DNA of 64,000 bases from positions 124,001 through 188,000 of the forward strand of contig NZ_CP091819.1 in NCBI RefSeq assembly GCF_019740355.2, in the 5' to 3' direction. Made by a program: the position numbers and the translations under genes. A model generated the notes under the pieces. It was not told the origin of the DNA. It did no database searches and was given only the letters and a program-made list of their open reading frames with translations. Every line of letters begins with the position of its first letter. Positions within the stretch are counted from its first letter, which is position 1. This DNA comes from Paracrocinitomix mangrovi (GTDB lineage: Bacteria; Bacteroidota; Bacteroidia; Flavobacteriales_D; Crocinitomicaceae). Shown piece after piece: positions 50,742 to 59,440 of the stretch.

Positions 50742-51961
50742 GCTTCCTGAAACACTTTTCTATTGGTTAATCCTACAATTAATCCAATAAAAGGTAAGGC
50801 TGCAATCGCCCAGTAAATGTGTGATCCATAATACATGTAAAGCGTAGCACCAAGTACAGGGAAAATAGCCAGAGCTAACGAATTCAAAGATTCGCTAATT
50901 CCCATAATTTCGCCTTGTTTTTGAGGGTCAGCATGAATTGATATCAATGAATTAATTGTTGGGAAACACAAAGAAATCCCCAGGTTCATGATGTAGTAGA
51001 AAGCAATGTAAGCGTAGATATTATCTGTTAAAGTGATAAAAAACAATCCGAAAGTAGAGAAGATTAACCCTAAAATCAGTGTTTTACCTGCTCCAATTTT
51101 TCTGATCACCCACTTAGAAATTACAACTTGGTTGAAGAATAAAAATACCCCAACTACCAACATGAATTGACCTAGTTGAACCTTAGTAAATTCAAATAAG
51201 TCTATTAAGAACAAGGCAATCGTTGATAAATAAAAAGCCATCATCATTGACACCAATAACTTTAAAATAAAAATGAGTTTAATGATGGGCTTAGGCTGTA
51301 TTTCTCTGATTCTTCTTAGAATAAAAATGTTGTAAATAATAGGTTTTCTTTCTCTCGGTCTTCTTTTCTCTTCAGGATGTGATTCTTTAATCCAGAAAAA
51401 GAGGGTGATCAAGGTGATAACTGAAATTCCTGCGGCTAAAATAATGGCTCCCATGCTTCCTAAACTCCCTGAAGCTGCAATTCCTCCAAGTCCCGGACCT
51501 ACTATCATACCAATTGCGGATATCCCACCTAAGTAAGAAAAGATGTAGATTTTTTCCTCACGACTTGTGATGTCTGATACGTAAGCAAAAGCTACAGATG
51601 TATTACCTCCTGTCAATCCGTCAAAAATCCTGCTAACACCAATAATGAGTAGTGGTATTGATAATCCCCAAATGCTAACATTAGGTAATGTTAGCGCTAT
51701 AATAAATACTATCCAACTCAGTAGTGTTCCAGCCTGACTGATTATTAATACCGGTTTTCTTCCTCTTGAATCTGACATGGCACCTAAATAAGGTGCCCCA
51801 AAAAATTGAAAAGCTGAATAAAGTGTCATGAACAAACCATACACCCATTCTTGTGCGCCGTAATCTTCCACAATAAATGGTAGTACAGGCATTAGAATAC
51901 TGAATCCAAGTACGTTAACAAAGGTGAGTAAATAGGCTGGTAGTAATTTTTTGTGTATCAA
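50738..51961 (-). CDS. MFS transporter, TetA/DHA1-like
   Basis: This is a 407-residue protein with 12 predicted membrane helices. It appears to start at TTG (51961), with a typical MFS opening (LLPAYLLTFVNVLGFSILMP). The motif A loop is GAMSDSRGRKPVLIIS, and the middle loop is basic. DHA1-type members usually export drugs or metabolites, so it could export a product of the adjoining cluster (tail-to-tail arrangement). The substrate is unknown. Confidence 0.9.
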   Translation of the reverse strand: MIHKKLLPAYLLTFVNVLGFSILMPVLPFIVEDYGAQEWVYGLFMTLYSAFQFFGAPYLGAMSDSRGRKPVLIISQAGTLLSWIVFIIALTLPNVSIWGLSIPLLIIGVSRIFDGLTGGNTSVAFAYVSDITSREEKIYIFSYLGGISAIGMIVGPGLGGIAASGSLGSMGAIILAAGISVITLITLFFWIKESHPEEKRRPRERKPIIYNIFILRRIREIQPKPIIKLIFILKLLVSMMMAFYLSTIALFLIDLFEFTKVQLGQFMLVVGVFLFFNQVVISKWVIRKIGAGKTLILGLIFSTFGLFFITLTDNIYAYIAFYYIMNLGISLCFPTINSLISIHADPQKQGEIMGISESLNSLALAIFPVLGATLYMYYGSHIYWAIAALPFIGLIVGLTNRKVFQEA

Positions 51962-52077
51962 TTTGAGTAGACTTGTATAGTATTGAACAATCTTAGACGG
52001 ATGGCTGGACAGAATATTTCACTAAATTTCAAGAAATAATTTTGGTATTGAGAATAAGTCTAAAAATTAAATTCAAA

Positions 52078-52470
52078 GTGAAGATTTTTAAAGTGTTAAT
52101 AATAGTGTTAACCTTGTTCGTGTTTTCATGCAACAAAGAAAGTGTAGATGCTGAAGCTCCTTCATTAATTGGAATTTGGCAACACAATATTTCACTTACC
52201 GAATCTGAAGTTATTACAATTAATCAGGATGGTACGGGTAAAGTTGAATGGTACGACAACAATAGTTTAAGAGATCATACTAAAGTTAAAACCTGGTATG
52301 TAAAAGACAACAGATTGACTCTTGGAACGATCACTTTTAGCATGCAGCCTTATGATATTGATGAATATCCGAAAAATGGATCTTCCACGATAATAGAAGG
52401 TTATGATACCATTCATACAGGACAACGATATATAAAACTCAATGCCACCGTCTACACAGAAAATCTGTAA
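52078..52470 (+). CDS. Lipoprotein of unknown function
   Basis: I take GTG at 52078, giving MKIFKVLIIVLTLFVFSC, a good lipoprotein signal (Cys18); the longer TTG reading adds a basic pre-sequence. The ~130-residue protein has a beta domain beginning SLIGIWQHNISLTESEVITI, which resembles a lipocalin-like fold common in Bacteroidota lipoproteins (starting GxW). Its end abuts the cytochrome gene (19 nt before its preferred start). Function unknown. Confidence 0.72.
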   Translation: MKIFKVLIIVLTLFVFSCNKESVDAEAPSLIGIWQHNISLTESEVITINQDGTGKVEWYDNNSLRDHTKVKTWYVKDNRLTLGTITFSMQPYDIDEYPKNGSSTIIEGYDTIHTGQRYIKLNATVYTENL

Positions 52471-52489
52471 ATTTGCCTTAAAAAACAAA

Positions 52490-52891
52490 GTGAAAGTTCT
52501 CATCTATTTAAGTCCGCTATTTTTATTGTTTGCTTGTGGTAATTCGTCTGAATATGATGAATTTTCGGATGATCCTGCAGTTTCAGTTTACCCCAAAGGA
52601 AAAGAAATTTACGACAGAAGTTGTATTGCTTGTCACATGGAAGACGGTAAGGGATTAGAAGGAACTTTTCCGCCATTAGCTGCTTCTGATTATTTGTTAG
52701 CAAATCCAAAAAGAGCGTTAAAACAAGTGTTGGAAGGAAGCAGTGAAGTAATGGTTGTGAATGGCGTAGAATATGACAATGTAATGCCTCCTCAAAGCGT
52801 TTCTGAAGAAGAAGCTGTTGAAGTTGTGAACTATATACTGAATGCTTGGGGAAATGAAGGAGGAGAAGTAAGTTCTTCTGATCTTCCGTAA
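52490..52891 (+). CDS. c-type cytochrome lipoprotein
   Basis: About 133 residues, choosing GTG at 52490 (MKVLIYLSPLFLLFAC, lipobox Cys16) over an ATG at 52442 that overlaps the upstream gene. One heme-binding motif CIACH is followed by a Met in VMPPQSVSE that may be the sixth ligand. The single-heme class I fold (KEIYDRSCIACHMEDGKG, then PPLAASDYLL) is typical of cytochrome c domains. It should carry electrons in the periplasm, tethered to a membrane. The redox partner is not in the window. Confidence 0.9.
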   Translation: MKVLIYLSPLFLLFACGNSSEYDEFSDDPAVSVYPKGKEIYDRSCIACHMEDGKGLEGTFPPLAASDYLLANPKRALKQVLEGSSEVMVVNGVEYDNVMPPQSVSEEEAVEVVNYILNAWGNEGGEVSSSDLP

Positions 52892-52943
52892 ATAATCCTT
52901 TCTTATAATTTGTTTTTTACTTTTCCGATATTAATTTTAGAGG

Positions 52944-53816
52944 ATGGAAATACTGGATGGTAAAAAAATTGCTGCCGAGATTAGAGAAGAAATCGCTCAA
53001 AAGGTAGTTGAAATCAAAAATCAGGGTAAAAAAACACCTCATTTAGTTGCAGTAATTGTAGGGAATGATGGTGCAAGTAGAACCTATGTGAATTCAAAAG
53101 TAAAGAATTGTGAAGCGGTAGGTTTTAAATCCACTTTAATTGAATTGCCTGATACAATTTCTGAAGCTGAACTACTCAACAAAGTTGATGAGTTAAACAA
53201 TGATGATGATGTAGATGGATTTATAGTTCAGTTACCATTACCAAAGCATATTGATGAAGAAAAGGTGACTTTGGCAGTTAAACCAGCTAAAGATGTTGAT
53301 GGTTTCCATCCGGAGAATCTGGGAAGAATGATTTTAGGACTTCCGGGATTTTTGCCCGCAACTCCTGCAGGAATTGTTGAACTACTTAAGCGATACAAAA
53401 TTGAAACCTCAGGAAAAAATTGCGTTGTAATAGGGAGAAGTCACATTGTTGGAACGCCAATGAGCATTTTAATGTCCCGAAACACTGAGGTAGGGAACTG
53501 TACTGTGACACTTACCCATTCACGAACGCAAAATCTTTCAGAGATTACAAAGCAAGCTGATATTTTAATTGTTGCTATTGGAAAACCTGAATTTGTTTCG
53601 GCCGATATGGTGAAAGAAGGCGCAGTAGTTGTTGATGTTGGTATTCACAGAATTCCGGATGACAGTAAAAAGTCAGGATTCAGATTGTTGGGAGATGTGA
53701 AATATGACGAAGTGGCTGCTAAAAGTTCATACATTACACCAGTGCCAGGAGGAGTAGGACCATTGACCATAGCATCTTTGATGTTAAACACACTCAAGGC
53801 CATAGACCTGAAATAA
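52944..53816 (+). CDS. folD: Methylenetetrahydrofolate dehydrogenase / cyclohydrolase
   Basis: This 290-residue enzyme interconverts methylene-THF, methenyl-THF and formyl-THF, using NADP+. FolD motifs are clear: [16 protein letters not shown] with the Tyr and Lys of the active site, [14 protein letters not shown], the Rossmann segment [16 protein letters not shown] and the C-terminal [15 protein letters not shown]. Its length is typical. The next gene starts one nucleotide after its stop, so the two are probably transcribed together although unrelated in function. Confidence 0.96.
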   Translation: MEILDGKKIAAEIREEIAQKVVEIKNQGKKTPHLVAVIVGNDGASRTYVNSKVKNCEAVGFKSTLIELPDTISEAELLNKVDELNNDDDVDGFIVQLPLPKHIDEEKVTLAVKPAKDVDGFHPENLGRMILGLPGFLPATPAGIVELLKRYKIETSGKNCVVIGRSHIVGTPMSILMSRNTEVGNCTVTLTHSRTQNLSEITKQADILIVAIGKPEFVSADMVKEGAVVVDVGIHRIPDDSKKSGFRLLGDVKYDEVAAKSSYITPVPGGVGPLTIASLMLNTLKAIDLK

Positions 53817-53817
53817 G

Positions 53818-54474
53818 ATGAAAAAAAGAACTATATACAATGCGATTTCGATACTAATTGGAATCGCATTTTTGTTTGCATGCGAGGGAAAAGGAATTTT
53901 TTCAGATGATGAAAAGAAGATAGGGATTCAACCATTTGGAGACATTGCACAAGCTGAAATTGATTCAGTAAAAAAATCAATTGAAGAGATGTATGACTTG
54001 GAAGTGGTGGTATACGAACATGTTCCATTACCTGATAGGGCTTATACTGAAATTAGGTATCCTAGATACCGTGCAGATACATTGGTTCAATGGCTGTCAG
54101 AAAGGGTGCCAGATACGGTAGATATGTTGGTGGGACTTACCAATAGAGATATTTCCATCACAAAGTATAAAGACATTTCAGGAAGGGAAATCAAAGAACC
54201 TGAATGGATGTACAAAGACTTTGGAATATTTGGATTAGGAAGAATAAAAGGTAATGCCTGTGTAGTTTCATCTAACAGATTGCACAAAGATGTCAGTGAT
54301 AAAACCTTTTTCAAAAGACTCACGCGAATATCTTGTCATGAAGTTGGACATGTGCTGGGATTACATCATTGTCCTGAGCAAAATTGTTTGATGAATGACG
54401 CCAATGAAACCATTAAGACAATTGATAATAGCACAGGCGAATTGTGTAAAGATTGTTGGAGGAAAATCCGTTAG
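53818..54474 (+). CDS. Archaemetzincin-type zinc metalloprotease lipoprotein
   Basis: This 218-residue protein has a lipobox (IAFLFAC, Cys22). The C-terminal ~45 residues match the archaemetzincin zinc signature fully: HEVGHVLGLHHC (zinc ligands His174, His178, His184; catalytic Glu175), then Cys190 and Met192 (CLM), 17 residues, and a CKDC pair (Cys210, Cys213) giving four zinc-binding cysteines. Known archaemetzincins are mostly cytoplasmic; this one has an export signal. Substrates of the family are unknown. It overlaps the SiaC-family gene by 4 nt at the stops. Confidence 0.9.
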   Translation: MKKRTIYNAISILIGIAFLFACEGKGIFSDDEKKIGIQPFGDIAQAEIDSVKKSIEEMYDLEVVVYEHVPLPDRAYTEIRYPRYRADTLVQWLSERVPDTVDMLVGLTNRDISITKYKDISGREIKEPEWMYKDFGIFGLGRIKGNACVVSSNRLHKDVSDKTFFKRLTRISCHEVGHVLGLHHCPEQNCLMNDANETIKTIDNSTGELCKDCWRKIR

Positions 54475-54863
54475 CTCCCGTAAGGATTTTGACTAATTTC
54501 AATTAAGTTGATATCAACATTTTTGAAGATGGATTTGAAGTCAACACCAAATTCTCTGATATCGTCATCATCTGCCTCAAAATGCCAGTTAACAGTTAAT
54601 TGATCATTGTTCAGTTTTGCTTCACAAGCCATTACAATTCTTCGTAAATACAAAGCAGAACTTGTATTTAGGTATTCAATGTAAAAGTCAACTGTGGTTT
54701 GTTCTTTCGGAGTATTAAGATAGCTTTCAACAACTTCCAGAATAGGCTCAAAAAATGCATTTGTATTTTCAGGCAGAGAAACTCCCGCAAACAAAAGCGA
54801 ACCTTTGTTTTCATCAATTTCTACTTTTAAAGATCTTCTTTTTCCTTCAATACTGTAAGGCAT
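54471..54863 (-). CDS. SiaC/DUF1987 family regulatory phosphoprotein
   Basis: This is a 130-residue cytoplasmic protein. DUF1987/SiaC features include GSLLFAGVSLPENTNAFFEP near the start, then DFYIEYLNTSSALYLRRI, where Thr/Ser of the NTSS segment corresponds to the phosphorylation site in SiaC. SiaC proteins act in partner-switching pathways controlling c-di-GMP or biofilm. No kinase or phosphatase partner is adjacent. A TATATTTG box on the minus strand lies at about 54885-54892. Its stop overlaps that of the convergent protease gene. Confidence 0.82.
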   Translation of the reverse strand: MPYSIEGKRRSLKVEIDENKGSLLFAGVSLPENTNAFFEPILEVVESYLNTPKEQTTVDFYIEYLNTSSALYLRRIVMACEAKLNNDQLTVNWHFEADDDDIREFGVDFKSIFKNVDINLIEISQNPYGS

Positions 54864-55020
54864 AATTGAAACTAGCGTTTAAAACAAATATAACTAAACC
54901 ACTGAAAAATGAGCTATATATTGGTGGATTTGTTTGACTAAACTTTCTAATAAATTGAATTGGTTTGAAATAAGTTTTTTCAAAATTCTCATTACTTTTA
55001 CAAAAACGCTATCAAATTCA

Positions 55021-55329
55021 ATGATCAGATCATATAAATACATTCTTGTTATTCTGATTCTGTTTTTCGCCGCAAAACCAGCATTGAAGCTTTGCTTTCA
55101 TATATTAGATGTGAAGCAAGAGCTTTGTGAGTTTGAAGGGGAAGAGGAAGAAGATGTTGAAGAGAGTGAATTAGATGATTTAGAGGAAGAGTCAGACAAG
55201 TTATTTGCTTATAACATTGAACACCTTTCTCGCCTTGAAGAACGTAATGAGTCATTCTTTCATGGACTGATACCTGACTACCAGGCATTCGATCCCGGGG
55301 TAGTACTTCCACCTCCGGAGTTAGCTTAA
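55021..55329 (+). CDS. Small membrane protein with acidic cytoplasmic or periplasmic segment
   Basis: About 102 residues from the ATG at 55021 (a TTG-like reading 29 codons earlier is less likely). A single hydrophobic helix (YILVILILFFAAKPALKL) is followed by a highly acidic segment (ELCEFEGEEEEDVEESELDD) and a Pro-rich end (DPGVVLPPPELA). No family is recognised. It precedes the SulP gene by 82 nt on the same strand and may modulate it. Confidence 0.68.
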   Translation: MIRSYKYILVILILFFAAKPALKLCFHILDVKQELCEFEGEEEEDVEESELDDLEEESDKLFAYNIEHLSRLEERNESFFHGLIPDYQAFDPGVVLPPPELA

Positions 55330-55411
55330 TCAATTATTACACATTACCATCTACACCTTTGGCTTGTATACAGCAAGCTTAAAAATAATTGTATTAAGCA
55401 CCATCTAACTT

Positions 55412-57019
55412 ATGAAAGAAGAAAAAAGTTTATTTAAAAATTTAAAGTTTGACATCACTGCCGGTTTGGTAGTGTTTTTCGTTGCTCTTCCGCTTTGTTT
55501 AGGTATATCATTAGCCTCAACTTCTTACAAAGCCACTGCTACTTTAGAAGCATTTGACGGAGTAGTAATGCCGGGAATTATAGCCGGTATTGTTGGAGGA
55601 ATTATAGTAGGAACATTTAGTGGATCAAGGTTTGGAGTAAGTGGTCCTGCAGCTGGTTTAATAACCATTGTAAGTGTTGCCATTGTAGAATTTGGAGGTT
55701 TTGCCGGAGGAGGTTTCGAAAAATTTGCTTTAGCCGTAGCTCTTGGAGGTGCATTTCAATTTATTTTTGGTTTGATTAGGGCAGGATTTGTCGCCTATTA
55801 TATTCCATTTTCTGTGATCAAGGGAATGTTGGCCGGTATTGGAATAACCATTTTTATTAAAGAATTACCTCACTTTTTTGGGTATGATAAAGACCCTGAA
55901 GGGGATATGAATTTCTTTCAAACTGATGGACATAACACCTTTTCTGAACTAGGATATATGTTGGATAATGTTCATTGGGGAGCAACACTTGTAGCTGTTA
56001 TCTCATTAGTAATACTAATTGTATGGGGATTAAAATTTATTAAAACAAATAAGTTTTTAAGTCAAATTCCAGGACCACTAATTGCTATTCTTGTTTCAAT
56101 TGCCATTGCTGTTTTGTTGCAATCAAATCCGTCTTTATTGATAGAAGGAGAACATTTGGTGAATGTGCCTCAACCTGCAAATTTTGAAGAATTTAAAGGG
56201 ATGTTATACTTTCCAAATTTTGCAGCAATCTCAGATCCTGCAGTTTGGCGGGTTGCAATTGTTATTGCCTTAGTAGCCTCTATTGAATCACTTTTGTGTG
56301 TGGAAGCTACAGATAAAATGGACCCCTTTAAAGGTAGAACTCCAATGAACAGAGAACTAAGGGCTCAAGGTATTGGAAATATGATTTCAGGTTTATTAGG
56401 AGGATTACCAATCACCCAAGTAATCGTAAGATCATCAGCAAATATTACTGCCGGTGCTAAATCAAAAATGTCAGCCATCATTCACGGAATCTTCTTGTTA
56501 GGATTTATTGTGGCTATACCGGGATTATTAAATATGATTCCTCGCGCAACATTAGCGGCAGTTCTTTTGTTAATAGGTTGGAAATTGGCCAGTCCAAAAG
56601 GCATGATTCAAATGATCAAGTCTGGTTGGGCGCAGTATGTGCCATTTTTCGTAGTAATAATTATGATGCTACTTACGGATTTATTGATTGGTGTAGGAAG
56701 TGGAATAGGGGTAGCCTTTATTATTATCCTTTATAGAAACTTTAAAATGTCATTTTTTATACAAGGTGATAAAGGAGATAATAAGGTGCATTTAACCTTT
56801 TCACAGCATACTACATTTTTAAACAAAGCCAGTATTTTGGCAAGATTAGATAAGATTGAAGATGGTTCAGAAGTAATCATAGATTTAACTAATACCATCA
56901 GTATTGATTATGATGTCAGTGAAGCAATTAGAGACTTTGTAGCAGGAGCAGAGGATAGAGACATCAAAGTAGAAATTATTCAAGAAGAAAAATTAACCCA
57001 GGTTTCAATGGGTCATTAA
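55412..57019 (+). CDS. SulP family anion transporter
   Basis: This is a 535-residue protein with about 12-14 hydrophobic segments. SulP features: GLVVFFVALPLCLGISLAS in the first helix, SRFGVSGPAAGLITIVSVAI, and a C-terminal soluble STAS-like tail (LDKIEDGSEVIIDLTNTISI). SulP proteins carry sulfate or bicarbonate. The downstream carbonic anhydrase (20 nt away) argues for bicarbonate, as in BicA-like systems. Confidence 0.92.
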   Translation: MKEEKSLFKNLKFDITAGLVVFFVALPLCLGISLASTSYKATATLEAFDGVVMPGIIAGIVGGIIVGTFSGSRFGVSGPAAGLITIVSVAIVEFGGFAGGGFEKFALAVALGGAFQFIFGLIRAGFVAYYIPFSVIKGMLAGIGITIFIKELPHFFGYDKDPEGDMNFFQTDGHNTFSELGYMLDNVHWGATLVAVISLVILIVWGLKFIKTNKFLSQIPGPLIAILVSIAIAVLLQSNPSLLIEGEHLVNVPQPANFEEFKGMLYFPNFAAISDPAVWRVAIVIALVASIESLLCVEATDKMDPFKGRTPMNRELRAQGIGNMISGLLGGLPITQVIVRSSANITAGAKSKMSAIIHGIFLLGFIVAIPGLLNMIPRATLAAVLLLIGWKLASPKGMIQMIKSGWAQYVPFFVVIIMMLLTDLLIGVGSGIGVAFIIILYRNFKMSFFIQGDKGDNKVHLTFSQHTTFLNKASILARLDKIEDGSEVIIDLTNTISIDYDVSEAIRDFVAGAEDRDIKVEIIQEEKLTQVSMGH

Positions 57020-57039
57020 ATATTATTTTAAAATAAGTA

Positions 57040-57651
57040 ATGAGAACACAAACTAAAGAAATACAAGAACATTTAACCCCAGCAGATGCCCACCGAATTT
57101 TAGTAGAAGGGAATTATAGATTTGTTCAAAATGTTAAAGCACAACGAAATTTAAAAGAGCAAGTTTTGGCTACTAGTACAGGTCAATTTCCATTTGCAGT
57201 AGTGTTGAGTTGTATTGATTCTCGAGTGCCTGCAGAATTGGTATTTGATCAGGGTATTGGAGATATTTTTAGTGTAAGAATCGCCGGAAATATTGTCAAT
57301 GAAGACATTTTAGGATCTATGGAGTTTGCATGTAAACTGGCAGGTTCAAAGATTGTTGTCGTAATGGGACATACACGTTGTGGAGCGGTAAACGGAGCTT
57401 GTAATCATGTTGAAATGGGTAATCTTACGCCACTTTTAAATAAGATTCAGCCTGCTGTACAAAAAGTAAATCCATCAGGAGGTAAAATGGAACGTGAAGC
57501 CATTGAACAAGTAACAGTAGAGAATGTTAAAATGGCCATTAATGAAATCAGAGAAAGAAGTGCTGTTTTATCGGAAATGGAAAAAAACGGAGAAATTGAA
57601 ATAGTCGGAGCTATGTATAGCGTAGAATCCGGAGAAGTAGAATTTTTATAA
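57040..57651 (+). CDS. Carbonic anhydrase, beta class
   Basis: This is a 203-residue enzyme that interconverts CO2 and bicarbonate using zinc. Ligand motifs: LSCIDSRVPAELVFD (the Cys and the Asp-Arg dyad) and GHTRCGAVNGAC (His and Cys). The usual beta-class sequence VRIAGNIV is present. It starts 20 nt after the SulP gene, so the two are probably co-transcribed and linked in bicarbonate handling. Confidence 0.95.
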   Translation: MRTQTKEIQEHLTPADAHRILVEGNYRFVQNVKAQRNLKEQVLATSTGQFPFAVVLSCIDSRVPAELVFDQGIGDIFSVRIAGNIVNEDILGSMEFACKLAGSKIVVVMGHTRCGAVNGACNHVEMGNLTPLLNKIQPAVQKVNPSGGKMEREAIEQVTVENVKMAINEIRERSAVLSEMEKNGEIEIVGAMYSVESGEVEFL

Positions 57652-57667
57652 GCCTAGCACCTGGGTT

Positions 57668-58681
57668 CTAGAGGTGATAGAGCATATCGTGCTTTATTAC
57701 CAGAGTAGATGGTGTATTGTTTGCAAACAGCAACCCCGTGCCCAATCCTTGTGGCATGGGGTTGTTTTTTGTTGAGGCATATTGTGCTATGGCGTTTAAG
57801 CCCACATTGCTCTCCAGTGCTGAAGTAATCCACCAACCAATATTTCTTTTTTCAGCTAATTCAATCCAGTTATCAGATGAAGTAAAGCCACCAACTAAAG
57901 ATGGTTTTAATATAATGTACTGAGGCTTGGCTGCATCTAACAACTGTTCCCTTATTCCATAATCACTAATCCCAATCAATTCTTCATCTAAAGCAATAGG
58001 AATTGGAGTGTTTTTGCACAATTGCTCTAAATCAATCCATTGTTTTGGTTGGATAGGTTGCTCAATGGAATGTAAATGAAAAGCACTTAGCTGTTCAAGT
58101 TTTTCCATAGCATTGTCTACAGAAAAGGCTCCGTTGGCATCTACTCTAAGTTCTAAATCTTGAGGACCAAAATGAGATCTGATATACTTTAACAATGCCA
58201 GTTCATCTTCAAAATTGATAGCACCAATTTTCAATTTCAAGCACCTGAATCCGTCAGCCATTTTTTGCTTGATCTGTTGCAACATAAATTCCTTTTCACC
58301 CATCCAAATTAAGCCGTTGATGCTTATTCCTTCCCGGCCTTGGGTAAAGGGTGTATCAAAGTAAATTTGTTTTCCGCCATTCTCTAAATCTAATAATGCA
58401 GCCTCAATACCAAATTCAATACTGGGGTACTTTTTTAAATCCAAACTGATTCTATCATGAATTGAATTCAAAAAGTCATTGAGTTTTCGTTCATATTGAA
58501 TGTTGTCCCATTCAGGTGAAAGGTTTTCAATTATTGATGCTTCGCCAATCCCTTTTATTGCAGGATTTTCTTCATTCCAAACTTCAATAATCCATGAATT
58601 CTTGCTTTTCAAAACCCCACGACTTGTGCCAGCCGGTTGATTGAACTGCAAAGTGATTTTATTTGAATTGGCTTTAAGCAT
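57668..58681 (-). CDS. menC: o-Succinylbenzoate synthase
   Basis: This is a 337-residue enolase-superfamily enzyme that dehydrates SHCHC to o-succinylbenzoate in menaquinone synthesis. Catalytic landmarks: KLKIGAINFED with the KxK pair, the metal ligands in LRVDANGAF, SIEQPIQ and ALDEELI, and the second lysine in ILKPSLVGG. The enzyme is related to dipeptide epimerases; the LKP and ALDEE motifs fit MenC. The other men genes are not in the window. It is convergent with the carbonic anhydrase gene. Confidence 0.88.
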   Translation of the reverse strand: MLKANSNKITLQFNQPAGTSRGVLKSKNSWIIEVWNEENPAIKGIGEASIIENLSPEWDNIQYERKLNDFLNSIHDRISLDLKKYPSIEFGIEAALLDLENGGKQIYFDTPFTQGREGISINGLIWMGEKEFMLQQIKQKMADGFRCLKLKIGAINFEDELALLKYIRSHFGPQDLELRVDANGAFSVDNAMEKLEQLSAFHLHSIEQPIQPKQWIDLEQLCKNTPIPIALDEELIGISDYGIREQLLDAAKPQYIILKPSLVGGFTSSDNWIELAEKRNIGWWITSALESNVGLNAIAQYASTKNNPMPQGLGTGLLFANNTPSTLVIKHDMLYHL

Positions 58682-58757
58682 TGTTTGAACAACTAAAATA
58701 ACGATCTGATGTTAATTATTCCTGAACATTGGGTGTCAATTTAACTTTATTTCATTG

Positions 58758-58765
58758 TAAATTTG
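58758..58765 (+). promoter_or_regulatory. Putative -7 box of recR
   Basis: TAAATTTG fits TAnnTTTG and lies 5 nt before the recR ATG (58771), suggesting a very short leader. Confidence 0.4.
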
Positions 58766-58770
58766 TTTTA

Positions 58771-59391
58771 ATGAATATTTCCTCAAAACATCTTGAAGAT
58801 TTGGTAGAGCATTTTGCTTCCCTTCCCGGGATAGGAAAAAAGACGGCATTACGTCTGGTTCTTAATCTGATTAAAAGAGATGAAGAAGAGTTGGCTCAAT
58901 TTGCTACTTCTTTGGGGGAAATAAAAGCTAAAGTATCTTCTTGTAAAACTTGTGGCAATATTTCAGATGCCGATTTGTGCAGTATTTGTATTCAACCTAA
59001 TAGAAAAGGAGAGATTATATGTGTGGTGGAGGATATCAGAGATATTTTAGCAATTGAATCTACTCAACAGTATTATGGAGTTTATCATGTACTTGGAGGT
59101 GTAATTTCACCAATGGAAGGAGTTGGTCCTAACGACTTAAATATAGAACAACTTGTAAATCGAGTTGAATCAGGTGAAGTAGAGGAGGTAGTATTAGCTT
59201 TAAACGCTTCAATGGAAGGAGATACTACTAATTTCTATTTGTATAGAAAACTGGCAGATTACAATGTGAAAATCACTACCTTATCTAGAGGTGTGGCTGT
59301 TGGTACCGAATTACAGTATACAGATGAATTGACGCTAGGTAGATCAATTTTAAATCGAATGCCTTTTGATTTAAATCTGGTGCGCAAATAA
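58771..59391 (+). CDS. recR: Recombination mediator protein RecR
   Basis: About 206 residues from the ATG at 58771 (a 14-codon upstream extension is rejected). RecR works with RecF/RecO in loading RecA. It has the N-terminal HhH segment (SLPGIGKKTALRLV), a zinc finger CKTCGNISDADLCSIC (four Cys) and the Toprim region (ICVVEDIRDILAIEST, later RGVAVGTELQYTDELTLGR). The length is typical. A putative promoter box precedes it. Confidence 0.95.
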   Translation: MNISSKHLEDLVEHFASLPGIGKKTALRLVLNLIKRDEEELAQFATSLGEIKAKVSSCKTCGNISDADLCSICIQPNRKGEIICVVEDIRDILAIESTQQYYGVYHVLGGVISPMEGVGPNDLNIEQLVNRVESGEVEEVVLALNASMEGDTTNFYLYRKLADYNVKITTLSRGVAVGTELQYTDELTLGRSILNRMPFDLNLVRK

Positions 59392-59440
59392 TTTCTTTTT
59401 GGTATATTACTTGTAGCTAATAAGTTACCAAGTCTTCGAA

